Assembly (NCBI GenBank): GCA_035654355.1
Contig: DASRXC010000034.1
Location: 1 to 33,222, forward strand
Reading direction: 5' to 3'
Source of the DNA: JAFAHD01 sp035654355
GTDB lineage: Bacteria > Vulcanimicrobiota > Vulcanimicrobiia > Eremiobacterales > Eremiobacteraceae
Length of the DNA: 33,222 nt
Shown here: positions 23,599-30,891 of the stretch, piece after piece
Layout: each line of letters opens with the position of its first letter
Numbering within the stretch: position 1 is the first letter of the stretch
The notes under the pieces: model-generated
Databases searched by the model: none
What the model saw: only the letters and a program-made list of their open reading frames with translations
Told to the model about the DNA's origin: nothing
Translations under genes and position numbers: made by a program

Positions 23599-23667
23599 AT
23601 GTGCCTCCATGCGGGACATAGAGATAACGGATAGACCAACTCGACGCAGCGCAGTTACGATAACGCC

Positions 23668-24696
23668 ATGAGACGCGAGATGAGCGCATCGGACTGGGCT
23701 ATGCTGGCGCTCTTGGCAGCGATTTGGGGCGGCTCGTTCTTGTGCTACCGCCTCCTCGCTCCGGTGCTCGCACCCTCGGTAACTGTTTTTGCGCGCGTGA
23801 CGATCGCCGCGATCGCACTGCTCCCGCTGCTCGCCAGCCAGGGAATGCGCGCGTTCCGTGAGCGCGACGCCTGGGTCGCCTTTGCGGTGATGGGTGCGTT
23901 GAATAATATGATCCCCTTCGTGCTCCTCGCGTGGGCGGAGACCCGGATCTCCGCAGGACTCGCGTCGATTCTCAATGCGACAACGCCGATGTTGAGCGTC
24001 ATCGTCGCTCACGTCGCCGGCCAAGAGCGTTTGCGCTCGAACCGAGTATTGGGCCCGTTGTGCGGGCTCGTCGGTGTCGGAGTTCTGCTCGCTCCGGATC
24101 TACGCAGCGGTTTTCACGCAAACGGGCTTGCGCAACTCGCCGTCCTCGGCGCCTCCCTGTCCTACGCGGTCGCCGGCGTCTTCGCGCGCCGCTTCTCGTC
24201 CGCCGGTATCGATCCGCTGACCGCGACGGTGGGGCAGCTGTGCGCAGCTGCCGCCCTATCGACGCTGCTCGTGTTGCGCGCACCCGCCGACGTGCTTTCG
24301 TTGCTGCACCTGCAATCCTACGCGTGGATGGCGCTGCTCTTTCTCGCTCTGCCCGCGACTTCGCTCGCCTATATCTTGTACTTTCGTTTGATCGCGCGCG
24401 CCGGCGCGACCAACGCGCTGCTTGTCACGCTACTCGTTCCCGCAAGCGCCGTCGTGCTGGGAGCGCTCGCCTTGGGAGAGCGCCTTCAGATGAACGACGT
24501 CGCCGGCATGGCGGTGATTCTCGCCGGTCTGGTCATCACCGACGGTCGAATTTTCGCGGTCTTCACAGCGAATGCGGCGTGGAAGTCAGAACCTGATGCT
24601 GCGCAGAATCCGGCGGTTGGAAATACGAGTCAGGCATGTCGCGCGGAAAACGGAACTGCGTCGCAGTGTAGTCGTATGAACCGCGAAAACGCATGA
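23668..24696 (+). CDS. EamA-domain (DMT superfamily) transporter
   Basis: A 342-residue drug/metabolite transporter with about ten membrane helices in two EamA repeats. The first begins LALLAAIWGGSFLCYRLL and includes VLLAWAETRISAGLASILNA; the second begins NGLAQLAVLGASLSYAVAGV and ends in LGERLQMNDVAGMAVILAGL. Typical substrates are amino acids, nucleosides or drugs; none can be assigned. The transporter fold ends near residue 297. The last 45 residues are polar, without family character, and lie antisense to the conserved end of the next gene. The ATG at 23668 has no clear ribosome site; ATG 23680 is an alternative. Confidence 0.87.
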   Translation: MRREMSASDWAMLALLAAIWGGSFLCYRLLAPVLAPSVTVFARVTIAAIALLPLLASQGMRAFRERDAWVAFAVMGALNNMIPFVLLAWAETRISAGLASILNATTPMLSVIVAHVAGQERLRSNRVLGPLCGLVGVGVLLAPDLRSGFHANGLAQLAVLGASLSYAVAGVFARRFSSAGIDPLTATVGQLCAAAALSTLLVLRAPADVLSLLHLQSYAWMALLFLALPATSLAYILYFRLIARAGATNALLVTLLVPASAVVLGALALGERLQMNDVAGMAVILAGLVITDGRIFAVFTANAAWKSEPDAAQNPAVGNTSQACRAENGTASQCSRMNRENA

Positions 24697-25474
24697 AAGC
24701 GACGTGACCTTCACCGACGAGCGTACCGGCATCGTTGAGCCAGTAGCGGCCGACCGGACGGAACGAGGCTCGCACCTGAAGGCTTCCATTGAGCGCGCCC
24801 TCGGGTCTGCCTAGTTCGAGCGCGAGCTGCCAGATCCGGAACGAGCGGCGGTCAACGATGAGCTCGCGCAACGGATGGCCGTTCGGGTCGCCGGCCACGT
24901 TGCGCAGTGCAAGATCGTACGCCGGGTGGCCTTGATAATCGATAAGGCCGGTGAGCGAGATCGTGTAGAAGGCACTGTCGTCTGATTCGACCTGATCGGC
25001 GAGCTCCGTCGCGCTATCGAGCTCCACGCCGGATTCGCCGACCTCGCTGCCGGATGCGCCTGTAGGCATCGCTGCCTTTGAGTGGTGAAAGCTCAACGCC
25101 CAGGGGACCGGCGGGGTGATCGTGCGGCTGCTCGACGCCATGTCCTGCATCAGCGCTCGCGTATCGCGGAAACGGTACCAGACGCGATACGTGTTCGCGT
25201 GCGGCCGAACCATGAAGTGCAGCATCATCGTCGGGTGTCCGTCGTCAGCGTATCCGCGCGTAAGATCAAGCCGGTTCGAGTTGATTTGCAAGACGTAGTA
25301 GGCGTACGGCGGTGCCGGCGTTCTGGCCATGGCCGCGACGCATCGCCGATAGATCGCAACTGCGTCGAGGTCCGGCGACGGCGATGCGGCGCCCGCTGAA
25401 GCAGCGCCCGCCCTTTCGACTCCCGGGACCATCGAGCTGAAGGTTAGGACGAGCGCGAGCGCGATTCGATTCAT
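24563..25474 (-). CDS. Predicted secreted protein of unknown function
   Basis: A 303-residue protein with a signal peptide (MNRIALALVLTFSSMVPGVE, cleavage near the AGA/ASAGA region). The mature part starts with an helix (DAVAIYRRCVAAMARTPAPP) and continues as alternating strands (YAYYVLQINSNR, TYRVWYRFRD, YTISLTGLIDYQGHPAYDLA, FRIWQLALELG, GSYDYTATQFRFPRDMPDSY). This layout recalls LolA/LolB-like outer-membrane lipoprotein carriers or DUF-type beta-sheet periplasmic proteins, but I do not recognise a named family. Its 3' end overlaps the EamA tail by 134 bases. A putative promoter and a palindrome lie directly upstream. Confidence 0.65.
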   Translation of the reverse strand: MNRIALALVLTFSSMVPGVERAGAASAGAASPSPDLDAVAIYRRCVAAMARTPAPPYAYYVLQINSNRLDLTRGYADDGHPTMMLHFMVRPHANTYRVWYRFRDTRALMQDMASSSRTITPPVPWALSFHHSKAAMPTGASGSEVGESGVELDSATELADQVESDDSAFYTISLTGLIDYQGHPAYDLALRNVAGDPNGHPLRELIVDRRSFRIWQLALELGRPEGALNGSLQVRASFRPVGRYWLNDAGTLVGEGHVAFMRFRGSYDYTATQFRFPRDMPDSYFQPPDSAQHQVLTSTPHSL

Positions 25475-25477
25475 TTT

Positions 25478-25497
25478 GATGCGGCCATCTCCGCATC
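25478..25497. promoter_or_regulatory. Perfect 7-bp inverted repeat (operator-like) before the secreted-protein gene
   Basis: GATGCGG at 25478-25484 and CCGCATC at 25491-25497 are perfect inverted arms around a six-base centre. The repeat directly follows the -10 hexamer and covers the likely transcription start, three bases before the ATG at 25474; the ribosome site GGAG lies within it. It could be a repressor operator or, if transcribed, a hairpin that hides the ribosome site. Confidence 0.5.
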
Positions 25498-25527
25498 ATT
25501 ATTTTCCCCACGGTTGCGCTGCGTTAA
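25498..25527 (-). promoter_or_regulatory. Putative promoter of the secreted-protein gene
   Basis: On the minus strand TTAACG (plus 25522-25527, four of six to TTGACA), an 18-base spacer and AATAAT (plus 25498-25503, five of six to TATAAT) sit between ylbL and the secreted-protein gene. The match is moderate and the gap only 56 bases, so read-through from ylbL is also possible. Confidence 0.4.
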
Positions 25528-25530
25528 GCG

Positions 25531-26526
25531 CTACGCGTGAACCGCTCCGAGTTGGGCCAGCGCGTCGTCGAAGGAACCGACCGCGAGAATCGTGACGCCG
25601 TGCGTGCCGGACACCGATGGATAGTCGGCTTTGGGCACGAGGAAGATCTTGGCGCCCTCCTGGATCGCGGCGTGGAGCTTTTCGACCGCGCCGCCCACCG
25701 GCAAGACGCTGCCGTCCGAGGCGAGCACGCCGGTGCCGGCGATCTTCTGGCCACCAGCAAGCGTGCGGCCGGTCAGCGTGCGATAGATCTGAAGCGCGAA
25801 CATCAGCCCGGCCGAGGAGCCGTTAATGTCCTTGACGTTGTACTCGACGTGTACCGGCAGGGAGATCACATGCGTATGCGATGACACGACGATGCCGAAA
25901 AGTGGTTTGCCGTTCGACAGCGCCGTGTGACAGGTGACGTCGAGCCGTTTGCCGTCGCGTACGATCTCGAAGTCGAAAGGCGAACCGACCGGCTTCAGGC
26001 CGGCTGCGCGTGCGATCGCATCTGGCCCATCGGGAACGACTGCATCGAGCGACGCGATCCTATCCCCGCGCTGAAAACAATCTTGCGCAGGCATGTTCGA
26101 GCGCACGTCGACGATGCTCACGCTCGTCTCGGTCTTTACCGGCAGTCCCGCAGCGCGTTCGGCGACGACTTGCGCCACTTGTTGGCTTTGCGTCATCGCG
26201 TCTTGCAGCTCTCGGTCGAACTGGGCGTCGCTCGCGCCGCCCGCATATTCGCGGCGGGGCACTACCTCAAAGCCCGGCAGCAGTTTGCCCGCGACGAAAA
26301 ATGCGGGCCTGCCGGGCATGACCTTCACGTCGGTCAAGTAGAGCACGCCGGGAGGCGGCGTTCGGCCGGGCACGCGCACGACCGCGTTGAGATCGACTGC
26401 GTCGCCGGGGCCGAACACCAGAAACGGAAGCGGTACGTAGAACAGCGCCAGACCGAGGCTGACGCCGATGAGCGCGGCCCACAGCAGGCGAAGGCGCGAA
26501 TACCTCTTGGCGGACTGCTCCGTCAC
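25531..26526 (-). CDS. YlbL-type membrane-anchored PDZ/Lon-like protease
   Basis: A 331-residue protein of the YlbL family. Residues about 14-38 form an N-terminal membrane anchor (LLWAALIGVSLGLALFYVPL). A PDZ-like segment follows at about 130-200 (FQRGDRIASLDAV, GSPFDFEIVRDGKRLDV). A Lon-type proteolytic domain completes it, with the catalytic pair Ser238 in NGSSAGLMFAL and Lys283 in GGAVEKLHAA. In Bacillus, YlbL degrades the cell-division inhibitor YneA during DNA damage recovery. The start is GTG, overlapping the coiled-coil gene as GTGA. The gene order coaD, coiled coil, ylbL is common in Gram-positive-like genomes. Confidence 0.9.
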   Translation of the reverse strand: MTEQSAKRYSRLRLLWAALIGVSLGLALFYVPLPFLVFGPGDAVDLNAVVRVPGRTPPPGVLYLTDVKVMPGRPAFFVAGKLLPGFEVVPRREYAGGASDAQFDRELQDAMTQSQQVAQVVAERAAGLPVKTETSVSIVDVRSNMPAQDCFQRGDRIASLDAVVPDGPDAIARAAGLKPVGSPFDFEIVRDGKRLDVTCHTALSNGKPLFGIVVSSHTHVISLPVHVEYNVKDINGSSAGLMFALQIYRTLTGRTLAGGQKIAGTGVLASDGSVLPVGGAVEKLHAAIQEGAKIFLVPKADYPSVSGTHGVTILAVGSFDDALAQLGAVHA

Positions 26527-27002
26527 GAACGCGCGCGCTGTTCGAGCGCGCCGTTATGGCTCAGACTCGATGCGAGCTGCTCGCGCCCTTTGTGAACCGC
26601 CGCGAGCGCATTGCCCAGGCTTGTGTCCAATGAGGCGAGCACGCTATCTGCATACTCCTCCGCGCCGCGGCGAACATCGCGCGCTTGCGCTTCCGCTTGT
26701 GCGACGATCTGCGCCGCCTTCTCGTTCGCTTGGCGCGTGATCTCCGAATCATCGAGCAGTTGCGTCTTCGTCGTCGACGCTTGCGTGATCATCGCGGCGG
26801 CTTGTGTCTTGGCGTCTTCGATGAGCCGGTCTTTCTCCTTCGTGACCGCTTTGGCACGGCCGACTTCGTCCGGCAACGTCGAGCGTAGTTTCTCGACGAG
26901 ATCGAGCAGTTGATCTTGGCTGACGATGCGCGCGCCGAACGGCAGCCACACGCCCTCCTTGATCGTGCTTTCGAGCTTGTCGATCACGGTGTAGACGCTC
27001 AT
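26523..27002 (-). CDS. DivIVA/SepIVA-like coiled-coil protein
   Basis: A 159-residue protein, almost wholly helical. Residues 1-45 (VYTVIDKLESTIKEGVWLPF, then SQDQLLDLVEKLRSTLPDEV) form a conserved N-terminal block. Residues about 48-150 are a coiled coil rich in Ala, Gln, Glu and Lys, resembling ATP synthase b subunits and DivIVA-type scaffolds. Similar genes next to coaD include mycobacterial SepIVA, a division and cell-envelope factor. No membrane segment is present. GAGGTGATC precedes the ATG. It is coupled to ylbL and follows coaD by four bases. The specific partner is unknown. Confidence 0.75.
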   Translation of the reverse strand: MSVYTVIDKLESTIKEGVWLPFGARIVSQDQLLDLVEKLRSTLPDEVGRAKAVTKEKDRLIEDAKTQAAAMITQASTTKTQLLDDSEITRQANEKAAQIVAQAEAQARDVRRGAEEYADSVLASLDTSLGNALAAVHKGREQLASSLSHNGALEQRARS

Positions 27003-27006
27003 GGGA

Positions 27007-27492
27007 TCACCTCTTCCGTTTTCTACGGCGCGCCAGCATGTGGCGAAGAACCGATCGCGGCACGAACTCGGCGACGTCGCCGCCGAGCGCGAACACTTCC
27101 TTGACTGAAGACGACGAAACGAATGCGAACTCAGGGCTCGCCGGCATGAAGATCGTCTCGGCGCCGCCCTTGAGCTTCCTGTTCAACAGCGCCATCGAGA
27201 ATTCGTGCTCGAAATCCGACACGATGCGCAGACCTTTGACGATCAGCGCTCGGTCAAACCGGCGCACGTAATCCACCAGCAGGCCCTCGAACGAATCGAT
27301 GTCGACGTTGCGCAGACCGCCGCATGCCTCACGCAGCATCGCGACCCGCTCCGCGAGTGTGAACATCGGCGATTTACTTGGATTGGCGACGACCGCAACC
27401 GTCACTCGTGCGAATTGGGCGGCGGCACGGCGCACGATGTCGAGATGTCCGAACGTGACCGGATCGAAACTGCCGGGATAGACGGCGACCAT
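27007..27492 (-). CDS. coaD: Phosphopantetheine adenylyltransferase CoaD
   Basis: A 161-residue CoaD, which joins 4'-phosphopantetheine to AMP in coenzyme A synthesis. VAVYPGSFDPVTFGHLDIV carries the nucleotidyltransferase T/HxGH motif. NPSKSPMFTLAERVAMLRE, RALIVKGLRIVSDFEHEFSM and FAFVSSSSVKEV (the ISSTxVR-like motif) follow in order. The ATG at 27492 gives the family length. A TGATG overlap with rsmD at 27513 offers an alternative start seven codons upstream. It supplies the CoA used by the nearby fatty-acid genes. Confidence 0.95.
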   Translation of the reverse strand: MVAVYPGSFDPVTFGHLDIVRRAAAQFARVTVAVVANPSKSPMFTLAERVAMLREACGGLRNVDIDSFEGLLVDYVRRFDRALIVKGLRIVSDFEHEFSMALLNRKLKGGAETIFMPASPEFAFVSSSSVKEVFALGGDVAEFVPRSVLRHMLARRRKRKR

Positions 27493-27512
27493 GCCTGCAC
27501 GCGGTGCGCGCA

Positions 27513-28145
27513 TCAGGCGCGCCGTCCGCGCGAGGCTTGCTTGCGCTCGCGACCCGAGCGCGATGACGGCGCTTCGCGCACGCGTTCCTGCACCGCACCC
27601 TTGCCTCGCCTGCACACCACGAACGTGAGCGAGGTATCGCCATATTTCGCGCGTTTGACGACTTCAAGCGACTCCGGCAATGGCGGTTTCGCGTTCGAGG
27701 CGTGCTCGATCACCGCGATGCCGTCAGAGTTCAGCAGCGACTTTTGCATCATGAGGCGTAGTTCGTCGAACGCGCCGCGATCGTATGGCGGGTCGACAAG
27801 CACGATGTCGAACGTGCCGCGCAGCGCACGCAACGCGCGCATGGCGGTCGTGGGCATGATCCGCCAATTGTCCCCATCCGGCACGAGGCGCACGGCATTG
27901 CGCCGGATCGTCATCACCGCGTTCGCGTCGTCGTCGACGAAGACGACCGAGGCCGCGCCGCGCGAGATCGCCTCCAACCCAAGAGCGCCGGAGCCCGCGA
28001 AGAGATCGAGCACGCGCGCGCCTTCGACGCGCTGTGCCAAAATGGCGAACATCGCTTCTCGGACTTTGGCGCCGGTCGGCCGCGTCTTCGCGCCCTTCGG
28101 CGCGCTGATCACGGCGCGAGCACGGGTCCCACCCGCAAGTCGCAT
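27513..28145 (-). CDS. rsmD: 16S rRNA (guanine(966)-N(2))-methyltransferase RsmD
   Basis: A 210-residue RsmD. It starts MRLAGGTRARAVISAPKG and continues TRPTGAKVREAMFAIL, the family N-terminus. DLFAGSGALGLEAISRGA binds SAM, VFVDDD carries the ribose-binding acid, and LVDPPYDRG is the N6/N2 amino-methylating DPPY motif. The C-terminus is an Arg/Ser-rich basic tail of about 25 residues beyond the normal end, possibly an RNA-binding extension. It lies upstream of coaD, the classical rsmD-coaD pair. Confidence 0.94.
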   Translation of the reverse strand: MRLAGGTRARAVISAPKGAKTRPTGAKVREAMFAILAQRVEGARVLDLFAGSGALGLEAISRGAASVVFVDDDANAVMTIRRNAVRLVPDGDNWRIMPTTAMRALRALRGTFDIVLVDPPYDRGAFDELRLMMQKSLLNSDGIAVIEHASNAKPPLPESLEVVKRAKYGDTSLTFVVCRRGKGAVQERVREAPSSRSGRERKQASRGRRA

Positions 28146-28179
28146 CGGACCTTCATTGGACGGCCGCGCCGCCGGCTCC

Positions 28180-30252
28180 TTAAGAGCTGGCGAGCAATAC
28201 GCTGTCTGTGTGTTGCGTCGCCAAAAACTCGGCCAACCGGACGTTTTCCGGCTTGTCTAAGCGCGGATCGTCGGCGATCAGCGCATCCGCGTCTTTTTTG
28301 GCCTCGAGGAACACCGCATAATCGCGTACGAGTTGGGCAAGGCGCAAGTCAGCGATGCCGTGCTGCCGAGTGCCGAGCAGGTCGCCGGTGCCCCGGATGC
28401 GCGCGTCTTCTTCGGCGATCGCGAACCCGTCATTGATCTTCTCGAGCATCGCAAGACGCGCCCAGTCGTCCGCGTCGCCGCCGGCGACGAGAATGCAATA
28501 GGACGCCGCGGCACCACGCCCGACTCGTCCGCGCAGCTGGTGGAGCTGTGCGAGGCCGAACGTATGGGCATCGAAGACCAGCATCACCGTCGCGTTAGGC
28601 ACGTCGACGCCGACTTCCACGACCGTCGTCGCGATCAAGACCTGCAAGAAGCCGTCGGCGAACATGCGCATGATCTTCTCTTTGTCGCCGCCGCCGATCT
28701 TGCCGTGCAATAAGCCCACGCGCAGACCCGCGAACTCATGCGCGCGAAGCTGCTCCGCTTGCTCCACCGCTGTATGCATGGCGCGTTCGGACTCATCGAT
28801 CGCAGGACACACGATATACGCTTGCCGCCCCTGCGCCACTTGCTCGCGGATGAACGCGAAGATCTTCTCCTTGCCCGACACCTCGCGCACGTATGTTTTG
28901 GGCGGCTTGCGTCCTGGCGGCAGCTCATCGATGACCGAGATGTCCAAGTCTGCGTACACGGTCTGCGCGAGCGTCCGCGGGATCGGCGTCGCCGTCATGA
29001 CGAGCGTGTGCGGAGTGACGTTGCCGGCTTTGGCGCGCAGCGCCGCGCGTTGCATCACGCCGAACCGGTGCTGCTCGTCGATCACCACGAGCGCGAGGTT
29101 TGCGAACGCGACGTCTTCGGTCAGAAGCGCATGCGTGCCGACGATCACGTCGATCTCCCCGCGCCGCAACTGGTCGAGAATATCGTCGCGCGTCGCCCGG
29201 CGCAGTGCGCCGACCAGCATGGCGATGCGGATGCCGGCCGGGGAGAGCAGACGCGTGAGGCTGGCGAACTGCTGAGCCGCGAGGATCTCGGTCGGCGCCA
29301 TGAACGCGGCCTGATAGCCGGCTCGCGCGGTGAATAAAACTGCGGCCGCCGCTACCGCAGTCTTCCCCGAGCCGACGTCGCCTTGCAACAGGCGGTTCAT
29401 CGGCGCGCTGCCGCCGAGATCGCCGACGATCTCGTCGATGACGCGCGACTGTGCGCTGGTCAGACGAAACGGGAGTAAATCGCGCAGACTGCTGTGGAAC
29501 TCGGCGAGCGCGGCAGCCTCGGCCGCGCGTGAGAGGTCGGGCGCATGCTCTCCGCGCCGTGCCGCGCGGCGTCGCGCTGCGGCGATCGCTAATAAGAAGA
29601 ACTCCTCGAAGATGAGACGTTTGCGTGCGCGCTGCGCGTCTTCGAGCGATTTCGGTTGATGGATCGCGCGCAGCGACCAAAGCGCAGGGGCGAAGCGGCG
29701 GCGCGCCGCCACACCGTCAGGCAGCGGATCGAGCAGCGCGACGCTGCGGCGGTTCGAGATACGCGCGAGCGCGCGTCCGACGAGCCGCTGCACCGTCTGG
29801 TTTGACAACCCCGCGGTGAGCGGGTACACCGGCACGAGCGAACCGCTGTATTCCTCGTTCTCTTGCACGACTCGGTGGCGGCCGACGAACATTTGCACGC
29901 CGGTGAGCGTCGCTTCAGCGCGGCCGCGCATGAAGATCTTCTGACCAGCTTTGAGCACCGAACCGAGATAGGGGCGACCGAACCACACTGCATTGATCGT
30001 GCCCGTGCCGTCGTCGACGACCGCGCTGGTCTTAGCCCGCACCCGCCCACGCAGACGGATATGCTTCACGTGGCGAATCACGCCAAGGACATTGATCTCG
30101 CCATCGATCGTGGGCAGCGCCCGTAGCTCGGCGACAGTGGCGGCCGAGCGGAGGTCATCGTACCGGTACGGGTAGTGGCGCAACAGATCTAGGACGGTGC
30201 GCACGCCGAGGCGCTCGAACTGCTCGAGCGCCGGTCGCCGCAGCGCCGCCAA
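28180..30252 (-). CDS. recG: ATP-dependent DNA helicase RecG
   Basis: RecG rewinds and reverses stalled replication forks and processes Holliday junctions. The wedge/OB domain includes LGVRTVLDLLRHYPYRYDD and VVDDGTGTINAVWFGRPY. The helicase core has the Walker A loop GDVGSGKTAV, VIDEQHRFGVMQ (DExH box) and MTATPIPRTLA. The second RecA lobe ends in VEVGVDVPNATVM and QLRGRVGRG. The end is certain, the start is not. The open frame reaches a GTG at 30375, but that lies inside tRNA-Cys, and between the tRNA end and the conserved domain there is no ATG or GTG. TTG at 30250-30252 gives 690 residues, close to the 693 of E. coli RecG, and is used here. Confidence 0.93.
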   Translation of the reverse strand: MAALRRPALEQFERLGVRTVLDLLRHYPYRYDDLRSAATVAELRALPTIDGEINVLGVIRHVKHIRLRGRVRAKTSAVVDDGTGTINAVWFGRPYLGSVLKAGQKIFMRGRAEATLTGVQMFVGRHRVVQENEEYSGSLVPVYPLTAGLSNQTVQRLVGRALARISNRRSVALLDPLPDGVAARRRFAPALWSLRAIHQPKSLEDAQRARKRLIFEEFFLLAIAAARRRAARRGEHAPDLSRAAEAAALAEFHSSLRDLLPFRLTSAQSRVIDEIVGDLGGSAPMNRLLQGDVGSGKTAVAAAAVLFTARAGYQAAFMAPTEILAAQQFASLTRLLSPAGIRIAMLVGALRRATRDDILDQLRRGEIDVIVGTHALLTEDVAFANLALVVIDEQHRFGVMQRAALRAKAGNVTPHTLVMTATPIPRTLAQTVYADLDISVIDELPPGRKPPKTYVREVSGKEKIFAFIREQVAQGRQAYIVCPAIDESERAMHTAVEQAEQLRAHEFAGLRVGLLHGKIGGGDKEKIMRMFADGFLQVLIATTVVEVGVDVPNATVMLVFDAHTFGLAQLHQLRGRVGRGAAASYCILVAGGDADDWARLAMLEKINDGFAIAEEDARIRGTGDLLGTRQHGIADLRLAQLVRDYAVFLEAKKDADALIADDPRLDKPENVRLAEFLATQHTDSVLLASS

Positions 30253-30317
30253 CGCGGTGAGCGGCGCAGTCAGGAGCTCTTGGAGTCCCGCGTCGGGCGC
30301 TGCGGCGGTTTTCTTGG

Positions 30318-30389
30318 AGGCGACAGCCGGAGTCGAACCGGCGAGTGGAGCTTTTGCAGAGCTCTGCCTTACCACTTGGCTATGTCGCC
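30318..30389 (-). tRNA. tRNA-Cys (GCA anticodon)
   Basis: The minus strand folds into a full cloverleaf. The acceptor stem is GGCGACA/TGTCGCC, the D-stem GCC/GGC and the anticodon stem GAGCT/AGCTC around loop CTGCAAA (anticodon GCA). The T-arm is GCCGG-TTCGACT-CCGGC. The discriminator base is U, as expected for cysteine tRNAs. CCA is not encoded. It lies directly before recG. An AT-rich TATATATAAT stretch at 30446-30455 upstream may include its -10 region, but I see no convincing -35. Confidence 0.96.
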
Positions 30390-30493
30390 ACGCGGGCTGG
30401 CCGTTTCGGCGTACCCGTCGCCCCTTCCCGGCGGGCGGCCCGCTGTATATATAATGATGATTCGCGTTTTAGGCGGGTGCCGAAAAGGACCCT

Positions 30494-30823
30494 TTAGCGG
30501 CCGAAGAGCGCGCGCAGCTCCGACTTGGCTCGTTGGAGCTTCGCGCGCCGGCTCTTGGGCAGTTTTGCGCCCGCGCGATTGATGTAGAAGTTCAACATCG
30601 ACATCGCAGACTGATACGGAGTGCCTTTGCGGCGTTTGCTCCGCTCTGCCGAACGCTTAAGCGAAGCGGCGATGTCCTTTGGATCATCGTGCGAAAACAC
30701 GCCGCCTTCAAGATCGAGCGAATTGCTGTGCTGCGTGACTCGTTGCGACCAGCGTTTGGCTGAGGCCCGCCGCCGCGGTCGGCTGCGCCCGGATCGCTTC
30801 GTCTTTTTCCTCATGACGTTCAT
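30494..30823 (-). CDS. DUF3175 family protein
   Basis: A 109-residue, strongly basic protein matching DUF3175. After an Arg/Lys-rich N-terminus (RKKTKRSGRSRPRRR) comes the conserved core: WSQRVTQHSNSLDLEGGVFS, DPKDIAASLKRSAERSKRRK, and SAMSMLNFYINRAGAKLP. The function is not established; the charge suggests nucleic-acid binding. The ATG at 30823 has GGGTAGAG upstream; an in-frame ATG at 30814 is an alternative. It diverges from the DNA ligase gene across 68 bases, and its stop lies about 100 bases before tRNA-Cys. Confidence 0.85.
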   Translation of the reverse strand: MNVMRKKTKRSGRSRPRRRASAKRWSQRVTQHSNSLDLEGGVFSHDDPKDIAASLKRSAERSKRRKGTPYQSAMSMLNFYINRAGAKLPKSRRAKLQRAKSELRALFGR

Positions 30824-30891
30824 GCTCTACCCACGAATGGTCCGCATGAGCGCCCGCTGCTGAACGCCCGGGCAGCCCAGACCCAGCAAGC

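Noticed and set aside
30446..30455. TATAAT-like stretch on the plus strand upstream of the DUF3175 stop
   Set aside because: No -35 hexamer at a proper distance and no plus-strand gene starts nearby; on the minus strand it may belong to tRNA-Cys, but the evidence is too thin for a promoter call.
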